From the NCBI GenBank assembly GCA_937124525.1, contig CAKZLA010000473.1:1-30632 (forward strand): a stretch of 30,632 bases of DNA. Reading direction: 5' to 3'. The translations under genes and the position numbers were made by a program. Shown one piece after another: positions 15,766-24,862 of the stretch; position 1 is the first letter of the stretch; each line of letters begins with the position of its first letter. The notes under the pieces were generated by a model that was given only the letters and a program-made list of their open reading frames with translations, had not been told where the DNA came from and made no database searches. The DNA is from an uncultured Desulfobacterium sp. (GTDB taxonomy: Bacteria > Desulfobacterota > Desulfobacteria > Desulfobacterales > Desulfobacteraceae).

Positions 15766-17670
15766 ATGAAATTTAACTTGCGGAATAAATTTCTCATCCC
15801 AACACTTGCTTTAATCATTCTTGGGATGGCCGTTTCAAGTTACGTCAGCTATTTCTATTCCAAAAATGCACTTTTGGATACGTTGACGAGCCAAATGGCC
15901 TCGACAGTCAATATGACGGAAAGAACCTTTTCAGCATGGGTAAACGGAACCATGGCTGATCTGGAGACCTGGGCATCCCAGAAGATCTTCCAGTCGGCCC
16001 TGGAGGACTCGTTTGTTGGCAGATCAGCCAGAAAAACAGCCAACGCTTCGCTGGTGGATATTAAGACAAAATACCCCTATTTTGAAGATATCAGGGTTTG
16101 CAATAAAAAGGGTGATACTGTTAGCAGTTCCAACATTGCTATCATCGGGAAAACAAATGTTAAGGATCGGAAATATTTTACAGAAACCATCTCAGGTAAA
16201 AATTTCATTTCTCAGGTAAGAATCAGCAAGAGAACAGGAAATCCTGTGTTTTTCATCACTGCTCCCATTGTGCAAAAAGGAGAGATCCAAGGCATTATTA
16301 CGGGTGTGATTGATCTGAACTCCTGGACCAAAATATTTGTTGATTCCCAGAAAATTGGTCGTTCTGGTTACCTTTATGTCTTCCAAAGCGACGGACTTGT
16401 CATTGCCTACCCGGACAAGGAAAAAATCCTCAAGTTAAACATGACGGATTTCGAATTTGGACGGAAAATGATTGAGCAAGAAGAAGGACAGATTTATTAT
16501 ACTTTTGAAGATATTTCTAGAACCGTGACATTTAAAAAGTTGGCCGACATTGGATGGATACTTGCAGCGGCCCTTCCCACAGAAGAACTGCTGGCACCTG
16601 TTCGTAAAATTGGCTTTATCAACTTGTTCGTGGGCAGCGTGGTCGTCCTTCTGGCAGCGCTGCTGGTTTTTCTCATTACCCGATCGGTGGTGAATCCTAT
16701 CAACCGGATTTCCAGAGGGTTGTCCCAGGGGGCTCTTCAGCTGGCTTCGGCTGCCGGTCAGATATCCTCTTCAAGTCAAACCCTTGCCGAGGGATCTTCC
16801 AGGCAGGCGGCCTCCATCGAAGAGACCTCCGCCTCAATGGAAGAGATGGCTTCCATGACGAAAAAAAATGCCGAAAACTCAACCCATGCTGACAATTTGA
16901 TGAGAAATACAAATCAAGTGGTTAAAACTGCCAATGAGGCTATGGATCAGCTGATTCATTCCATGGCAGATATCTCCAAGGCAAGTGAAGAAACCTCTAA
17001 GATCATAAAAACCATTGATGAAATTGCATTTCAAACCAACCTGTTGGCACTCAATGCCGCCGTTGAAGCCGCCCGGGCAGGAGAGGCTGGCGCGGGCTTT
17101 GCCGTGGTGGCAGATGAAGTTAGAAACCTTGCCATGAGAGCGGCAACGGCAGCAAAAAACACAGCGGAACTCATTGACAGTACCACCACAAAGGTAAATG
17201 AAGGCTCACAAATTGTTTCCACCACCAACCAGGCATTCAGGGATGTTGCGGAAAATGCTGGCAAAGTAGGTGAAATTGTCGCGGAAATTTCCAGTGCATC
17301 CGATGAACAGTCCAATGGCATTGACCAGGTGAACATTGCTATTAACGAAATGGACAAGGTGGTTCAGCAGAATGCCGCCAGTGCCGAAGAATCTGCCTCG
17401 GCATCCCAAGAGATGACCACCCAGGCCCACCAGCTCAAGGGGTATATTGCTGAACTTGTCATTCTGATTACAGGCAGAGAGGACAGAATGGATAACCATC
17501 GGTCTTCTCCTGGGACCGTGCCCATGACGGCACGGACAGAATCAGTTCGGGTTTCTAAAAAAATCATGGCCCCCATTGCCGGAAAAAATAGGGTAGCCAG
17601 AAGAGGCTCTGAAATCAAACCAGAGCAGGTTATTCCATTTGATGATGAAGACGGGTTTGAACATTTTTAA
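15766..17670 (+). CDS. Methyl-accepting chemotaxis protein with extracytoplasmic Cache sensor
   Basis: A 634-residue transmembrane chemoreceptor. TM1 spans about residues 10-30 ([19 protein letters not shown]). A periplasmic double-Cache region (about 35-275) contains the typical [17 protein letters not shown] and [20 protein letters not shown] segments. TM2 (about 285-307) leads into a HAMP-like linker with VVNPINRIS. The coiled-coil signalling domain has its hairpin tip at about 417-455 ([20 protein letters not shown], then [12 protein letters not shown]). Glu/Gln-rich methylation helices flank it. The tail ends EDGFEHF, with no NWETF-type CheR tether. A TTG at 15739 is in frame, but the ATG at 15766 with AAAGG upstream is more likely. 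It follows the binding-protein gene closely and is closed by a terminator. Confidence 0.95.
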   Translation: MKFNLRNKFLIPTLALIILGMAVSSYVSYFYSKNALLDTLTSQMASTVNMTERTFSAWVNGTMADLETWASQKIFQSALEDSFVGRSARKTANASLVDIKTKYPYFEDIRVCNKKGDTVSSSNIAIIGKTNVKDRKYFTETISGKNFISQVRISKRTGNPVFFITAPIVQKGEIQGIITGVIDLNSWTKIFVDSQKIGRSGYLYVFQSDGLVIAYPDKEKILKLNMTDFEFGRKMIEQEEGQIYYTFEDISRTVTFKKLADIGWILAAALPTEELLAPVRKIGFINLFVGSVVVLLAALLVFLITRSVVNPINRISRGLSQGALQLASAAGQISSSSQTLAEGSSRQAASIEETSASMEEMASMTKKNAENSTHADNLMRNTNQVVKTANEAMDQLIHSMADISKASEETSKIIKTIDEIAFQTNLLALNAAVEAARAGEAGAGFAVVADEVRNLAMRAATAAKNTAELIDSTTTKVNEGSQIVSTTNQAFRDVAENAGKVGEIVAEISSASDEQSNGIDQVNIAINEMDKVVQQNAASAEESASASQEMTTQAHQLKGYIAELVILITGREDRMDNHRSSPGTVPMTARTESVRVSKKIMAPIAGKNRVARRGSEIKPEQVIPFDDEDGFEHF

Positions 17671-17736
17671 TGTAAGCTGAATGAGATGGGAAGGAAAAGG
17701 TGCGTTTCTCTTGCTCCTTCTTTGAACGGGCACAAA

Positions 17737-17772
17737 AAAGGCAGGTCCCTTAAAATGGGCCTGCCTTTTTCA
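17737..17772 (+). terminator. Intrinsic terminator after the chemoreceptor gene
   Basis: A stem of AAAGGCAGG and CCTGCCTTT arms, plus CCC/GGG with one bulged base, encloses TTAAAAT and is followed by a T run. The A-rich left side makes it usable in both directions, which suits its place between the convergent chemoreceptor and ilvB genes. The rest of the 17671-18081 gap shows no convincing gene; a short His/Glu-rich frame there is listed as rejected. Confidence 0.8.
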
Positions 17773-18081
17773 TTTTAATAGGGCATATCATAACATCACC
17801 TCAATGCCCCCGGTTTTCATTAAAAATGATGCACTGAAAGCGAAATTTTCTGAAGTTCGGTATGATAATCATCATGATTCTCCTGATGAGATTTTAGGCA
17901 CGCTTCCTGTCCTACAAGTGTTTCATCACCTTGAAGCCTTTTTTTAGCGTTTGTTTTCCAAAACCATATCTTCAAATGATAAAAATACCCTTAGTAAAAA
18001 AAATAGCAAATTCGAGAAAAATATCCCGCCTTAAATGAGTAGCCGTATATTTTTACTAAACTGACAGGTTATAATCCCAGA

Positions 18082-19782
18082 TTAAACCAGAAGCATCTCC
18101 GATAGAGCGCCACCTGCTGGAACCATTGGATAAACACCTTCTTCGCAATCCACAACAAACTCCATGATTGCAGACCCTTTCATTGCAAGACCCTTTTTGA
18201 GAACGCTCTCAACCTCATCCATTTTGTCGGTTCTTAATCCGGCGGCGCCATACGCTTCTGCCAGTTTCACAAAATCAGGGCTTGGTTGTTGGTTTGTGAA
18301 TGCATATCTCTTTCCATAAAAGATTTTCTGCCACTGGCGAACCATTCCAAGACAACCGTTGTTAAGAATCACAATTTTTACCGGAAGATCCGCTTCAATG
18401 GCGGTCATCAGTTCCTGACTGCTCATCTGAATGCTGGCATCACCGGCCACGCATACCACCTGTTTTTGCGGGCAGGCGGCCTTGGCTCCGATGGCTGCAG
18501 GAAGCCCAAAACCCATGACACCCAGTCCCCCTGATGTAATAAAGTGATTTGGGCGTTCAAAGTGATAGTATTGGGCTGTCCACATCTGATTTTGCCCCAC
18601 TTCTGTGGTGATGATGGCCCCGGGTCCGGCCAGTTCATGGAGGGTATCAATGACAAACTGGGGTTTGATCACATCCGGTCCCTGGGTGAACTGCTGGGGA
18701 GAGGTGGCCTTCCACTGGGCGATTTGCTCAATCCAGTCTTTCCGGCCCGTGGTACTCCCGTTGATCTGGTCTGGTTCTTCTTTTTCCAGCAGCTCATTGA
18801 GCAGTGCCAGACTGATTTTGCAATCCCCCACAATGGGGCAGGTGGCCTCAACGTTTTTATGGATGGAGGTGGGGTCAATATCAATTTGAACAATGGTGGC
18901 CCCGGCGGCAAATTTATCGGTTCTGCCGGTGACCCGGTCATCAAAGCGAACCCCGGCAGAAATCATGAGATCACAGTCACTGATGGCCATATTGGCCCGG
19001 TAGGTCCCATGCATGCCGGGCATTCCCAGCCACAGGCCATCAGATCCAGGAAAGGCACCCAGGCCCATGAGGGATGCCGTCACCGGTGTCTGGGTCATGC
19101 GGGCAAGCATTGTCAGTTCCGGGGCGGATTTGGAAAGCACTACGCCCCCCCCGGCAAAGATGACAGGCTTTTTTGCATTTTTGATCAGTTTTACCACTTT
19201 TGCCAACTGTCTTTTGTTGGGATCATAGGTGGGGCGGTAGGAGCGCAGGCTGGCTTTACCCGGGTCTTTAAATTCAATGGTTGCCGACATGAGATCTTTG
19301 GGAAGATCCACAAGAACAGGCCCTGGTCTGCCCGATGTGGCAATGTAAAAGGCGTCATTGATGATTTTGGCCAGCTTTTTAATATCTTTCACAAGATAGT
19401 TGTGTTTTGTGCAGGGCCTGGTGATGCCAACGGTGTCCACTTCCTGGAAGGCGTCATTGCCGATGAGGGCCGTGGGAACCTGGCCTGTGAAAATCACAAC
19501 GGGGATGGAATCCATGTAAGCCGATGCAATGCCGGTGATGGTGTTGGTGGCACCAGGGCCCGAGGTAACCAATGCCACCCCCACGCCGCCCTTGGCCCGG
19601 GCATAGGCATCTGCCATGTGAACCGCTGCCTGCTCATGGCGGACAAGGATGTGACGCAGATCCTCATGTTTTTCCAGTTCATCATAAATATCAATGACAG
19701 CCCCCCCGGGATATCCGAAGATAGTGTCCACGCCCTGGTCTTTTATCATTTTTATCAGGATCTGTGCGCCTGTGAGTTTCAT
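18082..19782 (-). CDS. ilvB: Acetolactate synthase, large (catalytic) subunit
   Basis: A 566-residue thiamine-diphosphate enzyme that condenses two pyruvates to acetolactate, or pyruvate with 2-oxobutyrate, as the first common step to Val, Leu and Ile. The catalytic Glu50 is in VRHEQAAVHMADAYAR. The FAD-domain middle part (about 190-350) includes the GVRFDDRVTGR motif, and the diphosphate/Mg motif GDASIQMSSQELMTAIE...ILNNGCLG is near residue 440-475. Length matches the anabolic IlvB/IlvI type. Its ribosome site AAGGAG is formed by the last codons of ilvD, and only one base separates the two genes, so they are translationally coupled. No ilvN regulatory-subunit gene follows; 18081 is the 3' end of the operon as seen here. 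Confidence 0.96.
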   Translation of the reverse strand: MKLTGAQILIKMIKDQGVDTIFGYPGGAVIDIYDELEKHEDLRHILVRHEQAAVHMADAYARAKGGVGVALVTSGPGATNTITGIASAYMDSIPVVIFTGQVPTALIGNDAFQEVDTVGITRPCTKHNYLVKDIKKLAKIINDAFYIATSGRPGPVLVDLPKDLMSATIEFKDPGKASLRSYRPTYDPNKRQLAKVVKLIKNAKKPVIFAGGGVVLSKSAPELTMLARMTQTPVTASLMGLGAFPGSDGLWLGMPGMHGTYRANMAISDCDLMISAGVRFDDRVTGRTDKFAAGATIVQIDIDPTSIHKNVEATCPIVGDCKISLALLNELLEKEEPDQINGSTTGRKDWIEQIAQWKATSPQQFTQGPDVIKPQFVIDTLHELAGPGAIITTEVGQNQMWTAQYYHFERPNHFITSGGLGVMGFGLPAAIGAKAACPQKQVVCVAGDASIQMSSQELMTAIEADLPVKIVILNNGCLGMVRQWQKIFYGKRYAFTNQQPSPDFVKLAEAYGAAGLRTDKMDEVESVLKKGLAMKGSAIMEFVVDCEEGVYPMVPAGGALSEMLLV

Positions 19783-19783
19783 T

Positions 19784-21457
19784 TTATTGCTCCTTTAATA
19801 TGGCACCATTACCAGCAGAACTGACCTGCCTTGCGTATCTTGCCATGTATCCCTTTTTGATTTTGGGTTCCGGTTTTTTCCATTGGAAAAGCCGTTGGGC
19901 GATCTCTTCCTCTGACACCAGAAGTTCAATGGATTTTCCCGGGATATCAATTTTGATCTGGTCATTTTCCATCACCGCAGCCAGAACACCTCCCTGCATG
20001 GCCTCCGGTGAGATGTGTCCAATGGATGCCCCCTTGGAACCACCGGAAAATCGACCGTCTGTGATCAATGCCACATCACCGTCAAGATCCATGCCGGCAA
20101 TGGCCGAGGTGGGGGTGAGCATTTCCCGCATGCCAGGTCCCCCTGCCGGGCCTTCATAGCGGATGACAATGACATCTCCCTTATTGATGCTGTTTGACAT
20201 GATGGCTTCGGTGCCCTCCTCTTCGGAATTAAAAACCCGGGCCGGGCCCTGGTGGGTGAGCATCTCCTTTTTCACTGCAGATTGTTTGACCACACACCCT
20301 TCAGGGGCAATGTTTCCAAAAAGAACGGCAAGTCCCCCCTCTTTGTGGTAGGGATCATCAAAGGGGCGGATCACATTTTTATCTTTTACGGTTACCCCTT
20401 CAAGATTCTCGGTGAGAGATTTACTCGTGGCGGTGATGCAGTCTCCCTTAACCAGTCCCTGCTCCAGCAGAATTTTCATGACGGCCCCAATACCACCGGC
20501 ATTGTAAAGATCAACAATGTGGTCTTTACCCCCGGGACTCAAAGAGCACAGGTGGGGGGTTATTTTACTGATTTCATTGATGAGATCAAGTTCGATATTA
20601 AGGCCTGCCTCGTGGGCAATGGCCTTTAAATGAAGGACAGTGTTGGTGGAGCAGCCCAGGGCCATGTCCACGGCCAGGGAGTTTCTAAAGGCTTTTTCCG
20701 TTAAAATATCAAGGGGTTTGATATTTTGTTTGTATAATTCCATCACGGCCATGCCCGCCTGTTTGGCCAGTCGGATTCGTTCGGACATGGGACCTGGGAT
20801 GGTGCCGTTGCCGGGCAGTCCCATGCCAATGGCTTCGGTGAGGCAGTTCATGGAGTTTGCCGTGAACATACCTGCGCAGGAACCACAGGTGGGGCAGGCG
20901 GCATCTTCAATGAGGGTCAGCTCTTCTTCTGCTATTTTTCCGGCACTGACAGCCCCCACGGCTTCAAAAACCGAGATCAGATCTATCTTTTTTGTGTGAT
21001 CCTGGGGGTGTTTGCCCGGCAGCATGGGGCCGCCACTTATACAGATGGCCGGAATGTTCAACCGGGCTGCTGCCATGAGCATGCCTGGAACGATTTTATC
21101 ACAATTGGGTACCATGACAATGGCATCAAAGGGGTGGGCCGTGGCTGAAACCTCTATGGAGTCGGCAATGAGTTCCCGGCTGGCCAGGGAGTAATGCATG
21201 CCCGCATGATTCATGGCAATGCCGTCACATATCCCAATGGTGGAAAACTCCATGGGAGTTCCCCCGGCCATGCGGATACCAGCCTTCACAGCGTCAACAA
21301 TGGTGTCAAGGTGCATGTGCCCGGGGATCAGTTCATTGGCGGAGTTTGCAATGCCCACAAGGGGTTTTTTGATCTCTTCATCGGTGAACCCAACCGCTTT
21401 CATCAGACTTCTATGGGGTGCCCGGGCAATGCCCTTTTTTGCGATGTCACTTCTCAT
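19784..21457 (-). CDS. ilvD: Dihydroxy-acid dehydratase
   Basis: A 557-residue iron-sulfur enzyme that dehydrates 2,3-dihydroxy-isovalerate and -methylvalerate to the 2-oxo acids of Val/Leu/Ile synthesis. Both family signatures are present: [14 protein letters not shown] (Cys119) and [23 protein letters not shown], read in parts. The [18 protein letters not shown] region (Cys188, 191, 194) supplies further cluster ligands. Near residue 45 the sequence is IPGHMHL rather than the PCNxHL of plant and mycobacterial [2Fe-2S] forms, which points to the oxygen-sensitive E. coli-like type; this is my inference and fits an anaerobe. The start at 21457 has AAAGGAG upstream. It is the first structural gene after an ilv attenuator. 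Confidence 0.96.
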   Translation of the reverse strand: MRSDIAKKGIARAPHRSLMKAVGFTDEEIKKPLVGIANSANELIPGHMHLDTIVDAVKAGIRMAGGTPMEFSTIGICDGIAMNHAGMHYSLASRELIADSIEVSATAHPFDAIVMVPNCDKIVPGMLMAAARLNIPAICISGGPMLPGKHPQDHTKKIDLISVFEAVGAVSAGKIAEEELTLIEDAACPTCGSCAGMFTANSMNCLTEAIGMGLPGNGTIPGPMSERIRLAKQAGMAVMELYKQNIKPLDILTEKAFRNSLAVDMALGCSTNTVLHLKAIAHEAGLNIELDLINEISKITPHLCSLSPGGKDHIVDLYNAGGIGAVMKILLEQGLVKGDCITATSKSLTENLEGVTVKDKNVIRPFDDPYHKEGGLAVLFGNIAPEGCVVKQSAVKKEMLTHQGPARVFNSEEEGTEAIMSNSINKGDVIVIRYEGPAGGPGMREMLTPTSAIAGMDLDGDVALITDGRFSGGSKGASIGHISPEAMQGGVLAAVMENDQIKIDIPGKSIELLVSEEEIAQRLFQWKKPEPKIKKGYMARYARQVSSAGNGAILKEQ

Positions 21458-21540
21458 TATATGCTTTTCTCCTTTAAAACATTTTGAATCTGTTTTAGCC
21501 TCTGTTGTGTTTCGGGACCAAATTAAGTTTGATAAAACTA

Positions 21541-21582
21541 AAAAAAGCCGTTATCAGCACCTGGGCTGATAACGGCTTTTTT
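21541..21582 (-). terminator. Attenuator terminator in the ilvD-ilvB leader
   Basis: A perfect 18-bp stem (21541-21558 with 21565-21582) has the six-base loop ACCTGG. On the minus strand the stem ends in CGGCTTTTTTT, a strong intrinsic terminator, 84 bases before the ilvD start codon and downstream of an Ile/Leu/Val-rich leader peptide. Its upper part contains TCAGCCC (minus strand), complementary to GGGCTGA at the leader stop codon. Confidence 0.9.
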
Positions 21583-21615
21583 AATAATTCTTAATGCTTA
21601 TGCCACAGTCAGCCC
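21563..21615 (-). promoter_or_regulatory. Candidate antiterminator pairing for the ilv attenuator
   Basis: On the minus strand GGGCTGA (21609-21615), which contains the leader peptide's stop codon, is exactly complementary to TCAGCCC (21563-21569) in the terminator's 5' arm and loop. If a ribosome stalls upstream on Ile codons this pairing can form and block the terminator; a ribosome at the stop codon would cover it. A further small hairpin GGTGAT-AATA-ATCACC (21627-21642) lies over the three consecutive Ile codons. Confidence 0.6.
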
Positions 21616-21695
21616 TTTCTTAGTCGGGTGATAATAATCACCTCCACAAGAATGAGAGATAGTAGCACATTAATAATAAGTATATTGATCATCAT
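21609..21695 (-). CDS. ilvL: ilv operon leader peptide (attenuation peptide)
   Basis: A 28-codon reading frame on the minus strand, too short for routine gene calling. It starts with two Met codons (21693-21695 and 21690-21692) and continues INILIINVLLSLILVEVI, then II, T and RLRKG before TGA. By count, 8 Ile, 6 Leu and 3 Val make up 17 of 28 residues, including an Ile-Ile-Ile run at 20-22. It ends 27 bases before a strong terminator hairpin that precedes ilvD, which is the arrangement of the enterobacterial ilvL leader. The ribosome site before it (AAAGAAA) is weak. The name is given by analogy of role; the peptide is not homologous in a testable way. Confidence 0.85.
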   Translation of the reverse strand: MMINILIINVLLSLILVEVIIITRLRKG

Positions 21696-21768
21696 TTTCT
21701 TTATTTTGTCATCTGAATTTTTGTTTGATACATAACCACATCAAATCGTTTATGATTATGCAAACAAA

Positions 21769-21821
21769 ATGGTATTATCCAAAAAATACCATTCATCCAT
21801 ACAAGGAATAATACCATTCAT
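21769..21821. promoter_or_regulatory. Repeated AATACCAT operator-like sites
   Basis: AATACCATTCAT occurs at 21785-21796 and again at 21810-21821, 25 bases apart. An inverted copy, ATGGTATT, at 21769-21776 forms a dyad with the first. They lie in the divergent region between the ilv leader and the histidine kinase gene and could serve either. Just after them an AGGAGG precedes ATG TCA AGG TAA, which is too short to be a gene. The remaining gap up to 22056 shows nothing else. Confidence 0.5.
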
Positions 21822-22056
21822 TACAGGAGGCGAAAATATATGTCAAGGTAAAAAAAATACTGAGGCTTGGTTTAAAACAATTGGAATTGCTGGATCTTGA
21901 AGGAAGTCATTGACTTTTGTATGGAAAAACTGGCAACATACAAAATAATGAAAAACCTTATTCCTTTAGATTCTTATCTCTTCTTTTCGTGTTATTTGGG
22001 CAAGAGAATCAACAAAGCCTTTTTGATTCTGGCTTGTCCAGGTTAGGAGTTTATGC

Positions 22057-24189
22057 ATGCGGTTAAGGGTTATCGTTCTTGTACTTGCCATCCTTGCTTT
22101 TCTTTCGGTGTCCACCGGTGGGGGACTTTACTATCTTTCTTTAAGAAAAACGGTGTTCAGCCAGGCTGAAGACCATGCTGAGACACGGATTGAACTGCTT
22201 CAACGGCAGCTTACCACCTTTTTGTCGGAACACATTCGACCGGTGAAAATACTGGCAGGACTTAAAGAATTGAGAATGGTCCTGGAAAAAAAAGACATGG
22301 TATCCCAGGCCAATGTGGACAGTATTCTGGATAACTTTTTGAAATCTCTCAATGTTGAAGTGTGCTATCTCATGGATGCCCATGGTATGACCATTGCTTC
22401 CAGTAACCGGAAGGATTACGACAGTTTTGTGGGAAAGGACTTTGCCTTTAGACCCTATTTTAAAAAAGCCATCAAGGGAACCGCTGCGGTCTATCTTGCC
22501 AAGGGAACCACCTCACGAAAGCGTGGTATCTATTACACCCACCCAGTGTATGACCGCCATGGTCATGTGGTCCTGGGGGTGGCAGTGATTAAAGCCTCGG
22601 TGGAGCGCATTGAATCTAAATTATTTGCCGGCTCTGAAGGAGTATTGCTGGTGGCCGATGCCAATGGTGTTATCTTCATTGCCAATAAACAGGAGATGCG
22701 GTTCATGCTTTTATGGGAGCTGTCCCGGGAGCGCATTCATGCCATTAATGCATCCCGGCAGTTTGGGGATGGTCCGTGGCTGTGGACCGGTTTTGAAAGG
22801 AAAAATGACCTTGGGGTCGTGGATCGAAGTAAGGCACGTTTTTTATATTCAGACATGGAACTGGATGGTTTTCCAGGGTGGAAGATTGTCCATTTAATGA
22901 GCTGGGAGGATATCGAAAAGCACCTGGCAGACCCCTTTGTCCGGGTTATCGGGCCAGTGATTGTGGTTGTTTTGATTTTCACAGGCATTGCGGTTTTTAT
23001 CTTGTACAACATGGCCTCAAAGGAGATTGTCCGGCGAAAAAAGGCGGAAAAAGAGTTGAGGTACAGCGAAGAACGGTACCGCCACATCTACAATCACACG
23101 CCGGTGATGCTTCATTCCATTGATACCCGGGGGATCATCATCCGGGTCAGTGACTATTGGCTGGATAAAATGGGGTATGAACGCCATGAGGTGATTGCAA
23201 AACCCCTCACCGGGTTTTATACTGAATCTTCCCGGAAAATTGCCGAAGAGGTGATTTTCCCCGTTTTTTTTAAAACAGGTTTCTGCAAGGATGTGCCCTA
23301 TACCTATGTGAAAAAAGATGGCGGTCACATTGAGATACTGCTCTCCTGCTTCGGGGTGAGGGATGATGACGGCAAGGTGGAGCGATCCCTGGCTGTGAGC
23401 GTGGACGTCACGGAAAAAAATCAGGTGCAAAAAGATCTTGAACAGGCCAAGGAAAAACTGGCTCGGTACTCCCAGGATCTGGAACAGCAGGTGGAGACCC
23501 GGACCCTGGAGTTAAAAAGGGTGCACGATACCCTGAGACAGCTATCTGGTAAAGTCATGGCAGCCCATGAAAATGAGAGGCGAAAGGTGGCAAGGGAACT
23601 CCATGACCACCTGGGACAGATCCTCACAGCCCTTAAAATGGACACGGTATGGCTTGAAAAAAATCTCATGGCATCCAATGAAACTGCGGCTCTTCGTGCC
23701 CGGCGCATCTCGTCCCTCATTGATGATACCATTGAAGATGTCAGACGAATGGCCTTCCAGCTTCGCCCCGGCGTACTGGATGATCTGGGGCTTGTGGCGG
23801 CCCTGGAGATCCTGACCCGGGATTTTGAGGATCGATCGGATATTTCCTGCATCTTTTCCCATGACAATGTACCCGAGGTGGATGATACCCTGGCCACGGC
23901 CTTTTATCGCATTGCCCAGGAGGCCATGACCAATGTCGCAAGACATGCCGGTGCAACCTCAATTAAGATGGCATTAACCTCAACCCATGGAACCCTTGTG
24001 CTCTGCGTGACGGATAATGGGTGTGGTTTTTCCCCGGAGGATCAAAATGAGTCTACAGGTCTTGGGCTCACCGGCATGAAGGAACGGGCCACCCTGGTGG
24101 GGGGGGATCTTTGCATTGACAGAGCCCCCCATGGGGGAACCCGGGTGTGTTGCCATGTTAAAATTGATGGGGATGCTCAACTGATCTAA
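22057..24189 (+). CDS. NarL-type sensor histidine kinase with Cache and PAS domains
   Basis: A 710-residue inner-membrane sensor. TM1 is at about 5-27. A large extracytoplasmic double-Cache domain (about 33-290) includes the RPYFKKAIKGTAAVYLAKG and HVVLGVAVIKASVE segments typical of organic-acid-binding DctB-like sensors. TM2 is at about 297-318, followed by a PAS domain (about 335-455) with its PAC end VSVDVTEK and a coiled coil (about 456-505). The HisKA_3 motif ARELHDHLGQILTALKMD carries the phosphorylated His516. The HATPase domain (about 610-705) has EAMTNVARHAG, DNGCGF and GLGLTGMKERA. AGGAG eight bases before the ATG supports the start. Its response regulator follows after 16 bases, and a TRAP binding-protein gene converges beyond. 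Confidence 0.93.
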   Translation: MRLRVIVLVLAILAFLSVSTGGGLYYLSLRKTVFSQAEDHAETRIELLQRQLTTFLSEHIRPVKILAGLKELRMVLEKKDMVSQANVDSILDNFLKSLNVEVCYLMDAHGMTIASSNRKDYDSFVGKDFAFRPYFKKAIKGTAAVYLAKGTTSRKRGIYYTHPVYDRHGHVVLGVAVIKASVERIESKLFAGSEGVLLVADANGVIFIANKQEMRFMLLWELSRERIHAINASRQFGDGPWLWTGFERKNDLGVVDRSKARFLYSDMELDGFPGWKIVHLMSWEDIEKHLADPFVRVIGPVIVVVLIFTGIAVFILYNMASKEIVRRKKAEKELRYSEERYRHIYNHTPVMLHSIDTRGIIIRVSDYWLDKMGYERHEVIAKPLTGFYTESSRKIAEEVIFPVFFKTGFCKDVPYTYVKKDGGHIEILLSCFGVRDDDGKVERSLAVSVDVTEKNQVQKDLEQAKEKLARYSQDLEQQVETRTLELKRVHDTLRQLSGKVMAAHENERRKVARELHDHLGQILTALKMDTVWLEKNLMASNETAALRARRISSLIDDTIEDVRRMAFQLRPGVLDDLGLVAALEILTRDFEDRSDISCIFSHDNVPEVDDTLATAFYRIAQEAMTNVARHAGATSIKMALTSTHGTLVLCVTDNGCGFSPEDQNESTGLGLTGMKERATLVGGDLCIDRAPHGGTRVCCHVKIDGDAQLI

Positions 24190-24205
24190 AACAGGAGCAA
24201 GGAAT

Positions 24206-24847
24206 ATGATGATTAAAGTACTGCTGGCCGACGATCACAAAATCGTACGGGAGGGGTTGCGCCGGATAGTTGAAGAGAGTGGAGAGATGGAGGTGGTGGC
24301 CGAGGCCGCCGATGGGCATGAGGCCATCTCCCGGGCATTGGATACCCGACCCGATGTGGCTGTGGTGGATATCTCCATGCCGGGCATGGATGGCCTTGAA
24401 GTGGTTTCCCAGTTAAAATCCCTGGCACCTTCCATGCCGGTGCTGATTCTCACCATGCATGATGAAGAGCAATATGTGGTGCGGGCTGTGGAATCCGGGG
24501 CCATGGGCTATGTGACCAAGCAGTCTGCACCGGAACAGCTGGTGGATGCGGTGAAAAAATTGTATGCTGGTGGCCTGTATCTTACGGAAAAAGCAAGTGA
24601 AGCCCTGGCATTAAGAGTTATTCGGGGGGATAAGTTTAAATCCGATGCAGAATCACTTTCCATGCGGGAACTACAGGTGCTTCGGAAGCTTGCATTGGGA
24701 CAGACCAATCACGAAATTGCCGACAGCTATCATCTTAGTGTTAAAACCGTGGATACCTATCGATCCCGGATTTTAAAAAAACTCAACCTTCGTAACAATG
24801 CGGAGCTGTCTCGATTTGCCATGCAGAACAAGATTGTTCAAATCTAA
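24206..24847 (+). CDS. LuxR/NarL-family response regulator
   Basis: A 213-residue two-component regulator. The receiver domain (about 3-120) has the acidic pair Asp9-Asp10, phospho-acceptor Asp55 in VAVVDISMPGMDG, the Thr of LILTMHD and Lys of YVTKQSAPEQL. The C-terminal GerE/LuxR helix-turn-helix (about 148-205) shows LSMRELQVLRKLALGQTNHEIADSYHLSVKTVDTYRSRI read in parts. Partnering with the kinase 16 bases upstream is obvious. The ATG at 24206 is used, with CAGGAG eight bases upstream; an adjacent in-frame ATG at 24209 is possible. Likely targets are the nearby TRAP genes, for example the dyad at 25998, but this is inference. It ends 15 bases from the convergent dctP gene, with no terminator between. 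Confidence 0.95.
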   Translation: MMIKVLLADDHKIVREGLRRIVEESGEMEVVAEAADGHEAISRALDTRPDVAVVDISMPGMDGLEVVSQLKSLAPSMPVLILTMHDEEQYVVRAVESGAMGYVTKQSAPEQLVDAVKKLYAGGLYLTEKASEALALRVIRGDKFKSDAESLSMRELQVLRKLALGQTNHEIADSYHLSVKTVDTYRSRILKKLNLRNNAELSRFAMQNKIVQI

Positions 24848-24862
24848 TGAAGCCTGTCACAA

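Noticed and set aside
17820..17975. Minus-strand 51-codon frame starting TTG with a His/Glu-rich end (QENHDDYHTEL) that recalls hemerythrin-like proteins
   Set aside because: No ribosome site or ATG, no full hemerythrin motif set, and a stop just upstream. Too little to call a gene or a remnant.
18544..19824. 426-codon plus-strand frame opposite ilvB
   Set aside because: It is the antisense shadow of a clear acetolactate synthase gene, with no ribosome site and shadow-type composition.
21832..21850. AGGAGG followed by ATG TCA AGG TAA
   Set aside because: A strong ribosome site, but the frame is only three codons; no evidence for a frameshifted gene behind it.
21920..22048. 42-codon plus-strand frame (MEKLATYKIMKN...) before the kinase gene
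   Set aside because: No ribosome site within normal distance and no recognisable features; regarded as leader sequence of the kinase gene.
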